A DNA stretch of 64,000 bases, taken from the NCBI RefSeq assembly GCF_001514235.1, contig NZ_KQ948928.1, forward strand, positions 310,001 to 374,000, read 5' to 3'. This document shows, in pieces, positions 8,839-20,700 of the stretch; the stretch's first letter is position 1; each line of letters opens with the position of its first letter. The position numbers and the translations under genes were made by a program. The notes beneath the pieces were generated by a model. That model had not been told where the DNA came from. It worked only from the letters and a program-made list of their open reading frames with translations, and did no database searches. The DNA comes from Streptomyces caeruleatus. Lineage in GTDB: Bacteria; Actinomycetota; Actinomycetes; Streptomycetales; Streptomycetaceae.

Positions 8839-9183
8839 CACATCCGCCCCCAACTCCGTGACCCTGCGCCGCAGTTCCCGGTCCGCCGTCACCACCAGGC
8901 AGGCCCGGCCGCCCGCCCGTTCCACCAGCTCGACCATGTGGTCGTCCCCGCTCCCGGCAGCGGACTCCACCCGCACGCCCGGCACGGACTCCACGCCCCG
9001 GGCCGCCCCCTCCACCACCAGCACGATCTCCACGGGCCCCGCACGCCCCGGCACCCCGTCCGCGGCCAGCCGGTCCCGCAGCCGCTCCGCGGCCCCCCGT
9101 CGGTCCCGCCACCAGCCGTCCGGCACCGACCCGACGACATTCGCGGCGTCGACGATCACGAGCAGGGGAGCGTCCTCATCCAT
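8812..9183 (-). CDS. NYN/PIN-like domain protein, putative nuclease
   Basis: This 123-residue protein has the layout of a compact NYN (PIN-like) nuclease domain: an acidic strand LLVIVDAANVVGS, a central DDHMVELV and a C-terminal VVTADRELRRRV. The three acidic clusters match the usual metal-binding positions of this fold. NYN/PIN domains cut RNA, but no substrate is known here. It follows the dehydrogenase-like gene by 29 bp on the same strand and is probably co-transcribed. No ribosome site is visible before the ATG. Confidence 0.7.
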   Translation of the reverse strand: MDEDAPLLVIVDAANVVGSVPDGWWRDRRGAAERLRDRLAADGVPGRAGPVEIVLVVEGAARGVESVPGVRVESAAGSGDDHMVELVERAGGRACLVVTADRELRRRVTELGADVTGPRTVRP

Positions 9184-9212
9184 GGGGGCAAGGGTCGCAC
9201 GCCAGCCGGGCC

Positions 9213-10097
9213 CTACTTCCGCTCCTCGAAGCTGGCGAAGTACGCCGCCGCCATGTCCTCGTCCCCGTGCCCCTGCGCAGCCGCCCGCTCGAACCGCTCC
9301 GCGCTCGCCGCGGCCACGTCCAGACGGGCGCCGTACCGCTCACCCGCCTCCACGATCAGCCGCGCGTCCTTCGCCGCCGTGCGCACCGCGAAGGCGGCCG
9401 GGGACAGCCCGTCGTTCAGCACGAGCCCGGTCTTGGCGCGCAGGTACCCCATGTCGAGCGGACCGCCGTCGATCACCTCGAAGAACCGCTGGGGATCCAC
9501 GTCCAGGGCCTTGGACAGCGCCAGCACCTCACCGGCCGCGTTCGTCACCGCCAGCACCCAGCTGTTGGCGACCAGCTTCAGGCGGGTCGCGGTGCCCGCC
9601 CCGCCGTCCTCCCCGGTCCACACCGTCCGGGCACCCACGGCGTCGAACACCGGCGTCACCGTCGGCCGGCCCTCGACCGGCCCCGCCGCCAGCACGGTGA
9701 GCTGCCCGGCCTCGGCGGGCTGGCGGGTGCCGAGCATCGGGGCGTCGTAGAAGACGAGGTTGTGCTCGCGCGCGAAGTCGGCCAGGTGGGCGATCCCTTC
9801 GATGCCGGCGGTCGTCGACTGCACCCAGGCGGCACCTGGGCGCAGGGCGGGCGCGGCCTCGCGCATGACGTCCAGCGTCGCGGGACCGTCGTGCAGCATC
9901 GTCAGGACGACGTCGGCGCCCCGGACCGCCTCGGCCGGTGTGCCGGCGACGACGGCGCCGTCGTCGGCCAGGGGCTCGGCCTTGGCGCGGGTGCGGTTCC
10001 AGGCGCGGACGGTGTGCCCGGCCCGGGCGAGGTTGCGGGCCATCGCGGCGCCCATGATGCCGGTGCCCAGGACGCTCACGGTGAGCTTGTCGGTCAT
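9213..10097 (-). CDS. NAD(P)-dependent 3-hydroxyisobutyrate dehydrogenase-like protein
   Basis: This 294-residue beta-hydroxyacid dehydrogenase has the N-terminal dinucleotide fold LGTGIMGAAMARNLARAGH, a substrate loop, and the conserved Lys in TRLKLVANSW of the 6-phosphogluconate dehydrogenase C-terminal helical domain. Family members oxidise short 3-hydroxy acids or reduce small aldehydes (HIBADH, tartronate semialdehyde or succinic semialdehyde reductases); the substrate cannot be told. I start it at the ATG at 10097, which has AGGAA about 9 bases upstream; the longer reading frame (to 10208) lacks one. It diverges from the large LamG gene across a 176-bp gap. Confidence 0.85.
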   Translation of the reverse strand: MTDKLTVSVLGTGIMGAAMARNLARAGHTVRAWNRTRAKAEPLADDGAVVAGTPAEAVRGADVVLTMLHDGPATLDVMREAAPALRPGAAWVQSTTAGIEGIAHLADFAREHNLVFYDAPMLGTRQPAEAGQLTVLAAGPVEGRPTVTPVFDAVGARTVWTGEDGGAGTATRLKLVANSWVLAVTNAAGEVLALSKALDVDPQRFFEVIDGGPLDMGYLRAKTGLVLNDGLSPAAFAVRTAAKDARLIVEAGERYGARLDVAAASAERFERAAAQGHGDEDMAAAYFASFEERK

Positions 10098-10273
10098 GAC
10101 GTCGAATTCCTGTTCTCGTACGGACGTTGCTATCAGTGATGTGATCAAGATCATGGCCACCCGCGTGAGGCGGTTTCCGTATGCCCTGATTCTCCTCTCG
10201 ATCACCACGCGTGCGCCGGAGTACAGTCCGTCAGCTTGTTCTCATCAAATCTTCATATAGGGGGGTGAGGTGT

Positions 10274-13200
10274 GTGAGCACCGAAGGGAAGTCACGAAGA
10301 CGCGTCGTGGGCGGCGCGCTGTCCGTGGCACTGGGACTGGGTCTCGTGGTGGCACTGCCACCTGCGGCGACCACCAGCGCATCGGCCGCGACACCGCGGC
10401 AGACGTCCGGACAGGGCACGGGCAACGAGACCCTGTCGGAAGCCGAAGCGATGGCCAAGGCCAAGCGGACCGGCACGGATGTGGAGATCGTGTCGCTGCG
10501 CGGCGAGAGCAGCGAGGTGTATGCGACACCGGACGGCAAGCTTGAGGCGCGGGAGCACCTGCGCCCCGTACGCGCCCGGGTCGACGGCGCGTGGCAGCCG
10601 ATCGACACCGGCCTCGCGAAGCAAGCCGACGGCACGGTCGCGCCCGGGGCGACCACGGTACGGCTGGAGTTCTCCGGCGGCGGCGACAAGCCCCTGGTGC
10701 GCATGGAGCGCGCCGGACGTGAGCTTGCCCTGTCCTGGCCGACGAAACTCCCGGCACCGGAACTCGACGGGGACACCGCGACCTACCGAAACGTTCTTCC
10801 GGACGTTGACCTGCGCATGGGCGCGCAGGAGGACGGTTTCACCCAGCTGCTCGTCGTCAAGTCCGCCGCGGCGGCGGCCAGTCCGGAGCTCAAGGAGCTG
10901 CGGCTGAAGCTGTCCGCCCAGGACCTGGACGTACGCGAGACGGCCACGGGCGGTCTGGAAGCCGTCGACGAGGCCGCGGGCAGCACGGTGTTCGAGGCGC
11001 CCAGGCCCGTCATGTGGGACTCCAGCCCGGGGAAGAGCGCGACCGCCGCCAAGTCGACCGCCGCCGCCAAGCCGGCTGGCGGAGCCGAGCGTGCCAAGGC
11101 CACCGTCGCGGCCGGGGACGCCAAGGCCGGCCCGACGGGCGGCAGCGGCGCCGGGGCCGACGCCGGTGAGTCAGGGAAGCTCGCGCCCGTCGGCGTGGAA
11201 CTGCCCACCACCGGCCGTGAGCTGGTGCTCAAGCCGGACTCGGACGTGCTGAAGGGCCCGGACACCAAGTACCCGGTCTACATCGACCCGCAGTGGTACT
11301 CGCCCAAGCGGTCCGCGTGGACGATGGTGTCCAAGTACTGGGCGTCGTCACCGCAGTGGAAGTTCAACGGCGAGTCGACCGCCGGCATGGGCTACTGCGG
11401 CTGGCACTACTGCCAGCCGTACGACACCAAGCGGCTCTTCTACCGCATCCCCGTCTCCAAGTTCGCGGGCCGCAGCATCCTGTCCGCCGAGTTCGTGGTG
11501 CGCAACACCTGGTCGGCGTCGTGCTCGGACCGCGGGGTGCAGCTGTGGCGCACCAAGGGCATCAGCTCGTCGACCACCTGGAACTCCCAGAACGACTCGG
11601 ACTTCTGGATCGACCACCTCAAGACGGAGAGCTTCGCCTACGGCTACGACGGCTGCTCCGCCAAGGACGCGGAGTTCGACGTGCGCTCCGCCGTCCAGAC
11701 GGCCGCGAATGGCAAGTGGTCGACGATGACCTTCGGTCTGCGGGCGTCCAGCGAGACGGACGAATACGGCTGGAAGCGCTTCTCGGACGACGCGTTCCTG
11801 CGGGTCAAGTACAACCGCCCGCCGTCCCAGATCAAGATGTCGCAGCTGACGGCGGAGTACGGCGGCACCTGCAAGAAGCCCACCTCCCCGGCCCGCGTGC
11901 GCACGCTGGGCAAGGTCTACGCGAACAACGTCACCGACCCCGACGGGGACAACATCGCCGTCCAGTTCCAGGCCAAGTGGGACTCGGGTGACGGCAAGGG
12001 CCTCATCGCCCGGTGGAAGCCGGCGCTGACCTCGTACAAGAAGTCGGGTTCCGACTTCTCCATCACGCTGCCCTCGGTCACCGCGAACAAGACGGTCCAC
12101 TGGTACACGCGTTCCTACGACGGCGGCCAGTACTCGCCGTGGTCGTACACCGGTGACCCCACGGGCTGCTACTTCGTCTACGACACCAAGGTGCCCAAGG
12201 CCCCGACGATCGCGTCCGGCGAGTACCCGGCCTCCGACCCGGAGAACCCCGAGGACCCGTGGTACGACGGCGTCGGCAAGTACGGCTTCTTCGACATCGA
12301 CTCGCCCGAGACCGATGTGACGAAGTACTGGTTCGGCATCAACGGCGACCCGACCTCGAAGAACACCCTGAGTACGTCCTCCGGTGCGCTGAGGACGGCC
12401 GACGTGCTGCCCGCCAAGCCCGGGCTCAACTTCATCACCGCGCAGGCGTTCGACTCGGCGGGCAACGACAGCGAGATCCGTACCTACCAGTTCCGGGTCA
12501 AGGCCGGACAGCCGGAGCGGGCGACCTGGCAGCTGGACGAGGGTGCCGGAGCGAGCGCGGCCCAGGGCTCGGCGCCGCAGCGCACCGCCGAACTGCGCGG
12601 CGGTGTCACCCTCGGCGTGGCCGGGGCCAAGGGGAGCGCGGCGTCGTTCGACGGCGTCGACGACTACGCGGTCACCGACATCCCCACGGTGGACACCTCG
12701 ACCGGCTTCTCGGTCTCGGCCTGGGCGAAGCTGTCGGCGATGCCGGACCACGCGGCGATCATCGCGGCGCAGCCCGGCAACCACTCCCCGGGATTCGAGC
12801 TGTACTACTCGAAGACCTACGACCGGTGGGCGTTCAACCAGTACACCTCCGACACCGCGAGCGCGGGCATCGTACGGGCCATGCAGGCGTCGCCGGGCGG
12901 CGTCAAGGCCGGTGAATGGACCCACCTGGTGGGCTCCTACAGCTCGACCAGCGACGAGATGAACCTGTACGTCAACGGACAGCTGGCCGGAACCACGACG
13001 TACGACTCGCCGTGGGACGCTCGGCGCGGGCTCCAGATCGGCGCCGGCTCCTACAGCGGGCAGCCGGGGTCGTTCTTCCCCGGGGCGATCGACGAGTTGC
13101 AGATCTTCGACAAGCCCGTGTCGTCCGGGGAGGTGACCCGGCTGTACGGCAAGGACTCGCTCATCTCGGGCCGCAGCGCACGGGCGGTGTTCCCGCTGGA

Positions 13201-14611
13201 CGAGCAGGCCACGGACAGCGCGGGCAACGCCACGACCGTCCTGACCGGTGCCGCGGAGGTCGCGTCCGCGACGTTCTCCGGAGGCGTGACGCCGGGGCAG
13301 ACCGGCATCGCGGGCAAGGCCCTGACCCTCGACGGGACCGACGACTACGCCTCCACCGGGCGGCCGCTGCTGAACAACCAGCGCAGCTTCGCGGTCTCCG
13401 CCTGGGCCAAGCTGCCCAAGACCAAGCCCGACCACGCCGCGGTCGTCGTGACCCAGGCGGGCACCCACCGGCCCGGCCTTGAGCTGTACTACTCCAAGAC
13501 GTACGACCGGTGGGCGGTCAACCAGTACTCGGCGGACACCTCGACCGCCACCCCGATCCGGGCGATGCAGGCCGACGGGCAGACCGCCTACGGCGACACC
13601 TGGACCCACCTGGTGGGCGTGCACGACACCGTCGCGAACAAGCTCACCCTGTACGTCAACGGCGTCAAGGCGGGCGAGACGGACATCCAGGCCGGCTGGT
13701 ACGCGGGCGGCGCGGTGCAGATCGGCGCCGGTTCCTACGACGGCGCGCCCGGCTCGTTCTTCGCCGGCCAGATCGACGAGGTGAGCCTGTTCGACCGGCC
13801 CGTCTCCGCCGACGAGGTCCGGCAGATGTTCCGGCAGCGGCCGCTGGTCAAGGGCCGCTGGCTGCTCGACACGGTGGCCACCGGCACCCCGGCCACCAGC
13901 CCCGACGCCTCCGCCGACAACCGGGCGCTGACCGTGGGCGGCGGCGCGCAGATCGGGAACGCCTGGGTCGACGACGGCGCCCTCCAGCTGGACGGAGTCG
14001 ACGACCACGCCGCGACCGCCACGCCCGTCCTCGACACGACGGCCAGCTTCACGGTGATGGGCTGGGCCACCGCGGCCGGTGCCCCGACCCGCAGCGCCGC
14101 GGTCCTCAGCGCACCGGGCACGTCCAACAGCGCCTTCGCGATCCGGCACGTACCGGCCGCCGAGGGTGAGGCGGGCGCCGGGCGCTGGCAGATCTCGCTG
14201 CCGGACTCCGACGCGGCGGGCGCCAACGTCGTACGCACCGAGAACCAGCAGTTCTACGACGCACGGGACTGGAACCATCTGGCGCTCGTCTACGACGGCT
14301 TCGCCAAGGAGGCCCGGCTCTATGTGAACGGGCAGCTGGAGGAGGTCGCCTGCGCGGACGACGACGGTGACGGCGAGTCCGACGACACCACCTGCGCCGA
14401 CCGTCTGTCGTGGTCCGAGAACGTCCTGACGTACAAGGCGACGGGCGGACTCCAGATCGGCCGCGCCCGCACGGCGGGGGCGTGGGGCGAGTACTGGCCC
14501 GGAGCCATCGACGACGTCTGGGCCTTCCAGGGGACGCTGAGCGACTCCCAGATCGCCCATCTGTCACTGGGCATGCCGGGTGTCGCCACCGAGGTACCCG
14601 GCACCGACTGA
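10274..14611 (+). CDS. Giant secreted LamG-domain protein
   Basis: This protein has about 1445 residues and an export signal (KSRRRVVGG, then a hydrophobic core ending near ATTSASAA). It continues with a DNRLRE/CBM-like region (about 345-440, KRSAWTMVSKYW) and three LamG/concanavalin-like jellyroll repeats at about 795-955, 1022-1182 and 1242-1430. Repeats 1 and 2 share LYYSKTYDRWA almost exactly, showing internal duplication. LamG folds bind carbohydrate or protein surfaces. It sits directly upstream of the secreted RHS toxin-like gene, a pairing I recall as common in Streptomyces, suggesting a surface or delivery role. The GTG at 10274 follows a run of six G at 10260-10265. Function is not proven. 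Confidence 0.82.
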   Translation: MSTEGKSRRRVVGGALSVALGLGLVVALPPAATTSASAATPRQTSGQGTGNETLSEAEAMAKAKRTGTDVEIVSLRGESSEVYATPDGKLEAREHLRPVRARVDGAWQPIDTGLAKQADGTVAPGATTVRLEFSGGGDKPLVRMERAGRELALSWPTKLPAPELDGDTATYRNVLPDVDLRMGAQEDGFTQLLVVKSAAAAASPELKELRLKLSAQDLDVRETATGGLEAVDEAAGSTVFEAPRPVMWDSSPGKSATAAKSTAAAKPAGGAERAKATVAAGDAKAGPTGGSGAGADAGESGKLAPVGVELPTTGRELVLKPDSDVLKGPDTKYPVYIDPQWYSPKRSAWTMVSKYWASSPQWKFNGESTAGMGYCGWHYCQPYDTKRLFYRIPVSKFAGRSILSAEFVVRNTWSASCSDRGVQLWRTKGISSSTTWNSQNDSDFWIDHLKTESFAYGYDGCSAKDAEFDVRSAVQTAANGKWSTMTFGLRASSETDEYGWKRFSDDAFLRVKYNRPPSQIKMSQLTAEYGGTCKKPTSPARVRTLGKVYANNVTDPDGDNIAVQFQAKWDSGDGKGLIARWKPALTSYKKSGSDFSITLPSVTANKTVHWYTRSYDGGQYSPWSYTGDPTGCYFVYDTKVPKAPTIASGEYPASDPENPEDPWYDGVGKYGFFDIDSPETDVTKYWFGINGDPTSKNTLSTSSGALRTADVLPAKPGLNFITAQAFDSAGNDSEIRTYQFRVKAGQPERATWQLDEGAGASAAQGSAPQRTAELRGGVTLGVAGAKGSAASFDGVDDYAVTDIPTVDTSTGFSVSAWAKLSAMPDHAAIIAAQPGNHSPGFELYYSKTYDRWAFNQYTSDTASAGIVRAMQASPGGVKAGEWTHLVGSYSSTSDEMNLYVNGQLAGTTTYDSPWDARRGLQIGAGSYSGQPGSFFPGAIDELQIFDKPVSSGEVTRLYGKDSLISGRSARAVFPLDEQATDSAGNATTVLTGAAEVASATFSGGVTPGQTGIAGKALTLDGTDDYASTGRPLLNNQRSFAVSAWAKLPKTKPDHAAVVVTQAGTHRPGLELYYSKTYDRWAVNQYSADTSTATPIRAMQADGQTAYGDTWTHLVGVHDTVANKLTLYVNGVKAGETDIQAGWYAGGAVQIGAGSYDGAPGSFFAGQIDEVSLFDRPVSADEVRQMFRQRPLVKGRWLLDTVATGTPATSPDASADNRALTVGGGAQIGNAWVDDGALQLDGVDDHAATATPVLDTTASFTVMGWATAAGAPTRSAAVLSAPGTSNSAFAIRHVPAAEGEAGAGRWQISLPDSDAAGANVVRTENQQFYDARDWNHLALVYDGFAKEARLYVNGQLEEVACADDDGDGESDDTTCADRLSWSENVLTYKATGGLQIGRARTAGAWGEYWPGAIDDVWAFQGTLSDSQIAHLSLGMPGVATEVPGTD

Positions 14612-14617
14612 CCGGAA

Positions 14618-14659
14618 GCGGTGCCGGCCCGTCGCCCTGTGCCGACGGGCCGGCACCGC
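14618..14659 (+). terminator. Strong hairpin between the LamG and RHS genes
   Basis: GCGGTGCCGGCCCGTCG (14618-14634) pairs perfectly with CGACGGGCCGGCACCGC (14643-14659): 17 bp and an 8-nt loop, just after the LamG stop. It probably terminates or attenuates transcription, so the RHS gene may be expressed at a lower level or from its own promoter. Confidence 0.8.
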
Positions 14660-14726
14660 GCCGCCGCCCGGGTCCCGCCCGGGCCGCCACCGGCTTCACA
14701 CGAGCTGTCACACATCAAGGGGAACG

Positions 14727-17700
14727 ATGAGGGATACGGGACGACCGGGCCGCGCGGCCCGATGGAGACGGAAGACCGCACTGGCTTCCGGAATAGTCAT
14801 GATCGCCACGGTGCTCCAGGGCATCACCGCGCCCGCGAACTCGGGAGCCGTGGCGGACGACGGACGGGGCCGCCCGGCCCTGCCCAAGGCGGAGCGGCCC
14901 GTGGCCGGTTCCGCGGCGAAGATGAAGCCCCGCACGGTGGAGCGCGGCCCGCGCACCCCGCGGACCGCGCCCAAGGCCGAGTGGCCCGGGGCGGGTTCGG
15001 GCCGGGTGACACTCACCGGGACGCCGACGGGAGCGAAGGCCTCGGCAGGCGCGAAGGGCTCGGCGAGCGCCAAGGGTGGGAAGGGTGCGAAGGGCGCGGC
15101 TCAGGCTCCGGTCAGGGCCGGCAAGCTGCCCGTCTCCGTCGGCGCCGCCAAGGCGCGCGGCGCCGCCGGTGCGGTGCGGGTCGAGCTGGCCGGGCGGGGG
15201 CAGACCAAGAAGGCCGCGATCGACGGGCTGCTCGTGACGCTCGCCCCCGAGCGCACGAACTTCACCGACGGCGCCGCCCAGGTGCGCGTCGACTACCGCG
15301 ACCTCGCCCAGGCCTACGGCGGCGGCTACGGCGCCCGGCTGCGCCTGGTGCAGCTGCCCGCCTGCGTCCTGAAGACGCCGGAGCGGGCCAAGTGCCGTAC
15401 CCAGAAGCCCGTCGAGACCGTGAACGACACGGAAAGCGGCGCACTCACCGCCCCGTCCGTGCGGCTCGCCTCCGCCCAGTCGACCGTGCTCGCCGCCGTC
15501 GCGGACGACAGCGCGGCCACCGGCGACTACAAGGCGACCACGCTCGCGCCGTCCGCGACCTGGCAGACCAACCTCAACACCGGTGACTTCGCCTGGTCCT
15601 ACGACATGGGCGTCCCCGAGGTGCCCGGCGGGCTGAAGCCGAGCATCGGTCTCGGCTACTCCTCCGGCTCGGTCGACGGCCGCACCACCGAGACCAACAA
15701 CCAGTCCTCCTGGATCGGCAGCGGCTTCGACATGTGGCCGGGCTACATAGAGCGCCGCTACAAGCCGTGCGCCGAGGACGGTGTCGAGAACAGCGACGGC
15801 ATGAAGCCCGGCGACCTGTGCTGGGGCTACGACAACGCCTTCATCAGCTTCAACGGCAAGGGCGGCGAGCTCGTCCCCACCGGCACCGACGGCGAGTTCA
15901 AGCTCCGCCAGGACGACGGCACCCGGATCGCCCGGCTGACGTCCACCAGCCGCGGCAACGGCGACGACAACGGCGAGTACTGGCGGCTCACCGACCCCGA
16001 CGGCGTGCGCTACTACTTCGGCTACCACCGGCTGCCCGGCTGGGCCGACGGCAAGAAGACCACGAACTCCACGTGGACCGCGCCCGTCTTCGGCGACGAC
16101 ACGGGCGAGGCCTGCCACGCCGCCGCCTTCGCCGACTCCTGGTGCCAGCAGGCCTGGCGCTGGAACCTCGACTACGTCGTCGACCCACGCGCCAACGCCA
16201 TCGCGTACTACTACACCCAGGAGAAGAACTCCTACGGCCGCAACCTGAAGGCCGCCGACGACACCCGCTACACCCGCGGCGGCTACCTCGACGAGATCCA
16301 GTACGGCCTCAAGTCGTCCTCGATGTACGGCACTCCGGCGCTCGCGAAGGTCACCTTCACCAACGCCGAACGCTGCCTGCCCGACGCGCAGACCACCTGC
16401 TCGTCCATCACCAGCGACTCCGCCTACTGGTACGACACGCCCTGGGACCTCAACTGCGACGAGGGCAAGGACTGCGACAACGGGCGCCTCTCGCCCACGT
16501 TCTGGACGCGCAAGCGCCTCAGCGAGGTGACCACGCAGGTCATCGACGCCGCCGGCGCCTACCAGAAGGTCGACTCCTGGAAGCTGGCCCACCGCTGGGG
16601 CATGGCCGACATCGACTACCAGCTGCTGCTCGACTCGATCCAGCACACCGGCCACACCGCCACACCCACGATCACCCTGCCGAAGACCACCTTCAGCTAC
16701 ACCCAGCTGGAGAACCGGCTCGACAAGACCGGTGACGGCTTCGCCCCGTTCATCAAGTCGCGCCTGTCGACGATCGCCGACGAGTACGGCGGCCAGATCG
16801 ACGTCAACTACTCGGCGCCGGCCTGCGACTTCGCCGCGCTGCCCACCCCGCAGACCAACACCACCCGCTGCTTCCCGCAGTACATCGGCGGCAGCTCCAC
16901 GGAGGACCCCGAGCGGCACTGGTTCAACAAGTACGTCGTCACCTCCGTCACCGCCACCGACCGCACCGGCGGGGCGCCCGACCAGGTCACCCGGTACGAG
17001 TACATGGGGCCGGCCGCCTGGCACTACGACGATGACGACGGCCTGACCAAGGAGAAGTCCAAGACCTGGTCCCAGTGGCGCGGCTACGGACACGTGCGCG
17101 TCAAGACCGGCGGCCAGGGCGGCGACGCGGCGATGAAGTCGCAGTCCGACTCCTACTTCCTGCGCGGCATGGACGGCGACCGCGAGTCCCCGACCGGCGG
17201 CACCAAGAACGTCAGCGTCCCCCTCGGCGAAGGCGAGGGCGACCCCATCACCGACCACGAGGCGCTCGCCGGCACCACCTACAAGACGGTCGGCTACTCC
17301 GGCAACGGCGGCAAGGTCCTCACCAAGACCGTGAACCGCCCCTGGTACCACCAGACCGCGAAGAAGACCCGCGACTGGGGCACGGTCACCGCCAACTTCA
17401 CCGGCATCGCCAGCTCCAAGACCTGGACCTCCCTGGACGACGGGGCGGGCACGTCCTGGCGGACCACCTCCACCGCCACCTCGTACGACACGGTGGCCGG
17501 ACGGGTCACCCAGGTCGACGACTTCGGCGACAACACCACCGCAGCGGACAACCGCTGCACCCGCACCACGTACGCCACCAACAGCACCGACAACATCCTG
17601 GGCCTGCCCGACCGCGTCGAGACCGTCGCGAAGTCCTGCGCCGACCCCGTCGACCGCTCCAAGGAGGTCATCTCCGACGTCCGCTCCGCCTACGACGGCG

Positions 17701-20700
17701 GCGCCTACGGCGCGGCCCCGACCAAGGGCGACGTCACGGCCACGGCCCTGCTGAAGAAGCACGACGGCACCACGGCCACCTACCTGGAGTCCGGGGCGAC
17801 CTTCGACTCCTACGGCCGGGTCCTCACCAGCACCGACCTGACGGCGAACGTCACGGTCACGGGCACGGGCGCCCCCGTACGCACCGCGCGCACGGACGGC
17901 CGTACCACCACCACCGACCGCACGCCGAGCACCGGGTTCGTCACGAAGACGACCACGACCACGCCACCGGCGAAGGCCGGCGACGCCACCACCGCCCTGG
18001 TCAGCTACGCCACCCACGACCTGCGCCGCGGCCTGCCGCTGACCCAGACCGACGCCAACGGCAAGATCACGACCTTCACCTACGACGCGCTCGGCCGCTC
18101 CTCGAAGGTGTGGCTGGCCGACCGGCAGACCACACTGACGCCGACGTACGAGTTCGACTACCTGGTCACGGAGGGGCAGCCGGTCGCGGTCTCCACCAAG
18201 GCGCTGGGCACGAACGGCAGCCAGGTCGCCGCGTACAGCCTGTACGACGGTTTCCTGCGCCAGCGTCAGACACAGAAGCCGGGCCCGGACGGCGGGCGGC
18301 TGCTCTCCGACGTCTTCTACGACGAACGCGGGCTGACCGCCAAGACCTTCGAGACGTACTACGCCACCGGGGCCCCCTCACGGACCCTGTTCAAGCCCGC
18401 GGACGCGCTCTCGGTCGAGACCCAGACCCGCACCACGTTCGACGGCATGGGCCGGCCGACCGTGAGCGAGCAGGTCGCGGGCAACGGCGACGGCGGCACG
18501 GTGCTCGGCACCACCCGGACGATCTACGGCGGTGACCGCACCACGGTCATCCCGCCGGAGGGCGGAACCGCCACCACGAGCGTCACTGACGCCCGCGGGC
18601 GCACCACGGAGCTGCGCCAGCACCACACCCGCTCCGAGCAGGCCGCGTTCGACACCACCCGCTATACGTACACCCCACGCGGCGAGCTGGAGACGCTGAC
18701 CGACCCGGCCGGCAATGTCTGGCGATACACCTACGACCTGCTCGGCAACCTCAAGACGACCGTCGACCCGGACCGGGGCCCCAGCTCCACCGAGTACGAC
18801 GACCGCGGCCAGGTCCTGTCCATCTCCGACGACCGGTCCACCGACCTGTACTACGTCCACGACGGGCTCGGCCGGCAGACCGAGCTGCGCGAGAACAGCG
18901 CCACGGGCAAGCTGCGCGCCAAGTGGGTCTACGACACCATCAGCGGCGCGAAGGGCCACCTGGCCGAGTCCACCCGCTACGTCGGCTCCGAGGCGTACAC
19001 CAACAAGGTCGTCGCCTACGACCGCCTGTACCGCGTGCTGCGCTCGACCGTGACGATCCCCGCGAGTGAAGGAGCGCTCGCCGGTACCTATCTGTCGGCC
19101 ACCGCGTACAACGTGGACGGTTCGGTGCGCACGACCGGCTCCCCGGCTGCCGGCGCCCTGCCCGCCACCACGGTGGCGTTCACCTACGAGGACCAGACCC
19201 AGCGGCCGATCGCGCTCAGCGGCAGCCAGGGCATCGACGTCGCCACCAGCTACAGCCTCACCGGCAGGCCGCTGCAGTTCGAACTGTCCAACAACGGCGG
19301 CAAGAAGACCTGGGTCACCAACACCTACGAGTGGGGCACCGAGCGTCTGGCCACCTCCCGGGTGGACCGCCAGGACGTGGCGGGCGTCGACCGTCACAAC
19401 ACCTACGGCTACGACCAGATGGGCAACATCCTGTCCGTCTCGGACGTCTCCCGTTCCGGCACGGACACGCAGTGCTTCGACTACGACTACCTGCGCCGCA
19501 TGACCACGGCCTGGACCCAGTCCACGACCACCTGCGCTACGGCACCCAGCGGACAGACAGTCGGCGGCCCCGCGCCGTACTGGCACTCCTACACCTACGA
19601 CAAGGTGGGCAACCGGGAGACCGAGACCCTGCACGACGTCACCGGTGACACGGCGAAGAACACCGTACGCACCTACGACTACCCGGACCCGGGCAAGCCG
19701 CGTCCGCACGCCGTGAACACGGTGACCCAGACCGGGCCCGGCGGCACCGCGCAGGACTCCTACGGCTACGACGAAGTCGGTAACACCGACACCCGCACCC
19801 TCGCGGGCACCACCCAGGACCTCGACTGGGACGCCGAAGGCCATCTGGTCAAGGTGACCAAGCCGGTCGAGGGTCAGCCCGACGACGTCACCGAGTACGT
19901 CTACGACGCGGCCGGCAACCGCCTCATCGCCCGCACCTCGAAGGAGAACACGCTCTACCTCGGCGCCACCCGGATCACCGTGGCCAAGGGGAGCACCACT
20001 GCCAAGGCCACGCGCACGCTGGACCTCGGCAGCGGGCACCAGGCCGTGCTCGACAACGACGGCTCGGTCTCGTTCACGGTCGCCGACCACCTCGGCACGG
20101 GGCAGCTGGCGGTCGACGCGGGAAGTCAGCAGCTGACGCAGCGTCGCATGCTGCCCTTCGGCGGAACCCGCGGCACCGAGCCGAGCAACTGGCCCGGAGT
20201 CCAGGGCTTCGTCGGCGGCGTGGACGACACCGATTCCACCGGGTTGCAGCACCTCGGCGCCCGCGAGTACGACCCGGCGACCGGCCGGTTCCTCTCGGTC
20301 GACCCGCTGCTCACCCCGGGCGACCCGCAGGCGCTGAACGCGTACGCCTACAGCAACAACAGCCCGCTCACCTTCAGCGACCCCGACGGCCTCGGCTGCA
20401 TCCACGGTGCGCCCGGCGGTGGAGCGGACGGAATCTGCGCGGGCGTCGAAGGCGACACCGACGGCGTCATCAACGGCACCTCCAACAACTGTCAGCGGAC
20501 GCAGTCCTGCTACGACACCGCGGTCAAGATGTCGCAGGAGGCCAGGCGGAACGGCACGTACGGCAAGAAGCCGATCATCATCGCGCCCAAGGGTGACTCG
20601 ATCACCATTCAGGGCGTCTACATCCCGACCCAGGCGGAGCTCGCCGAGCACTTCCCGTACTACCACGAGCGCCTGGACTACCAGCACAACCTCCAGAACT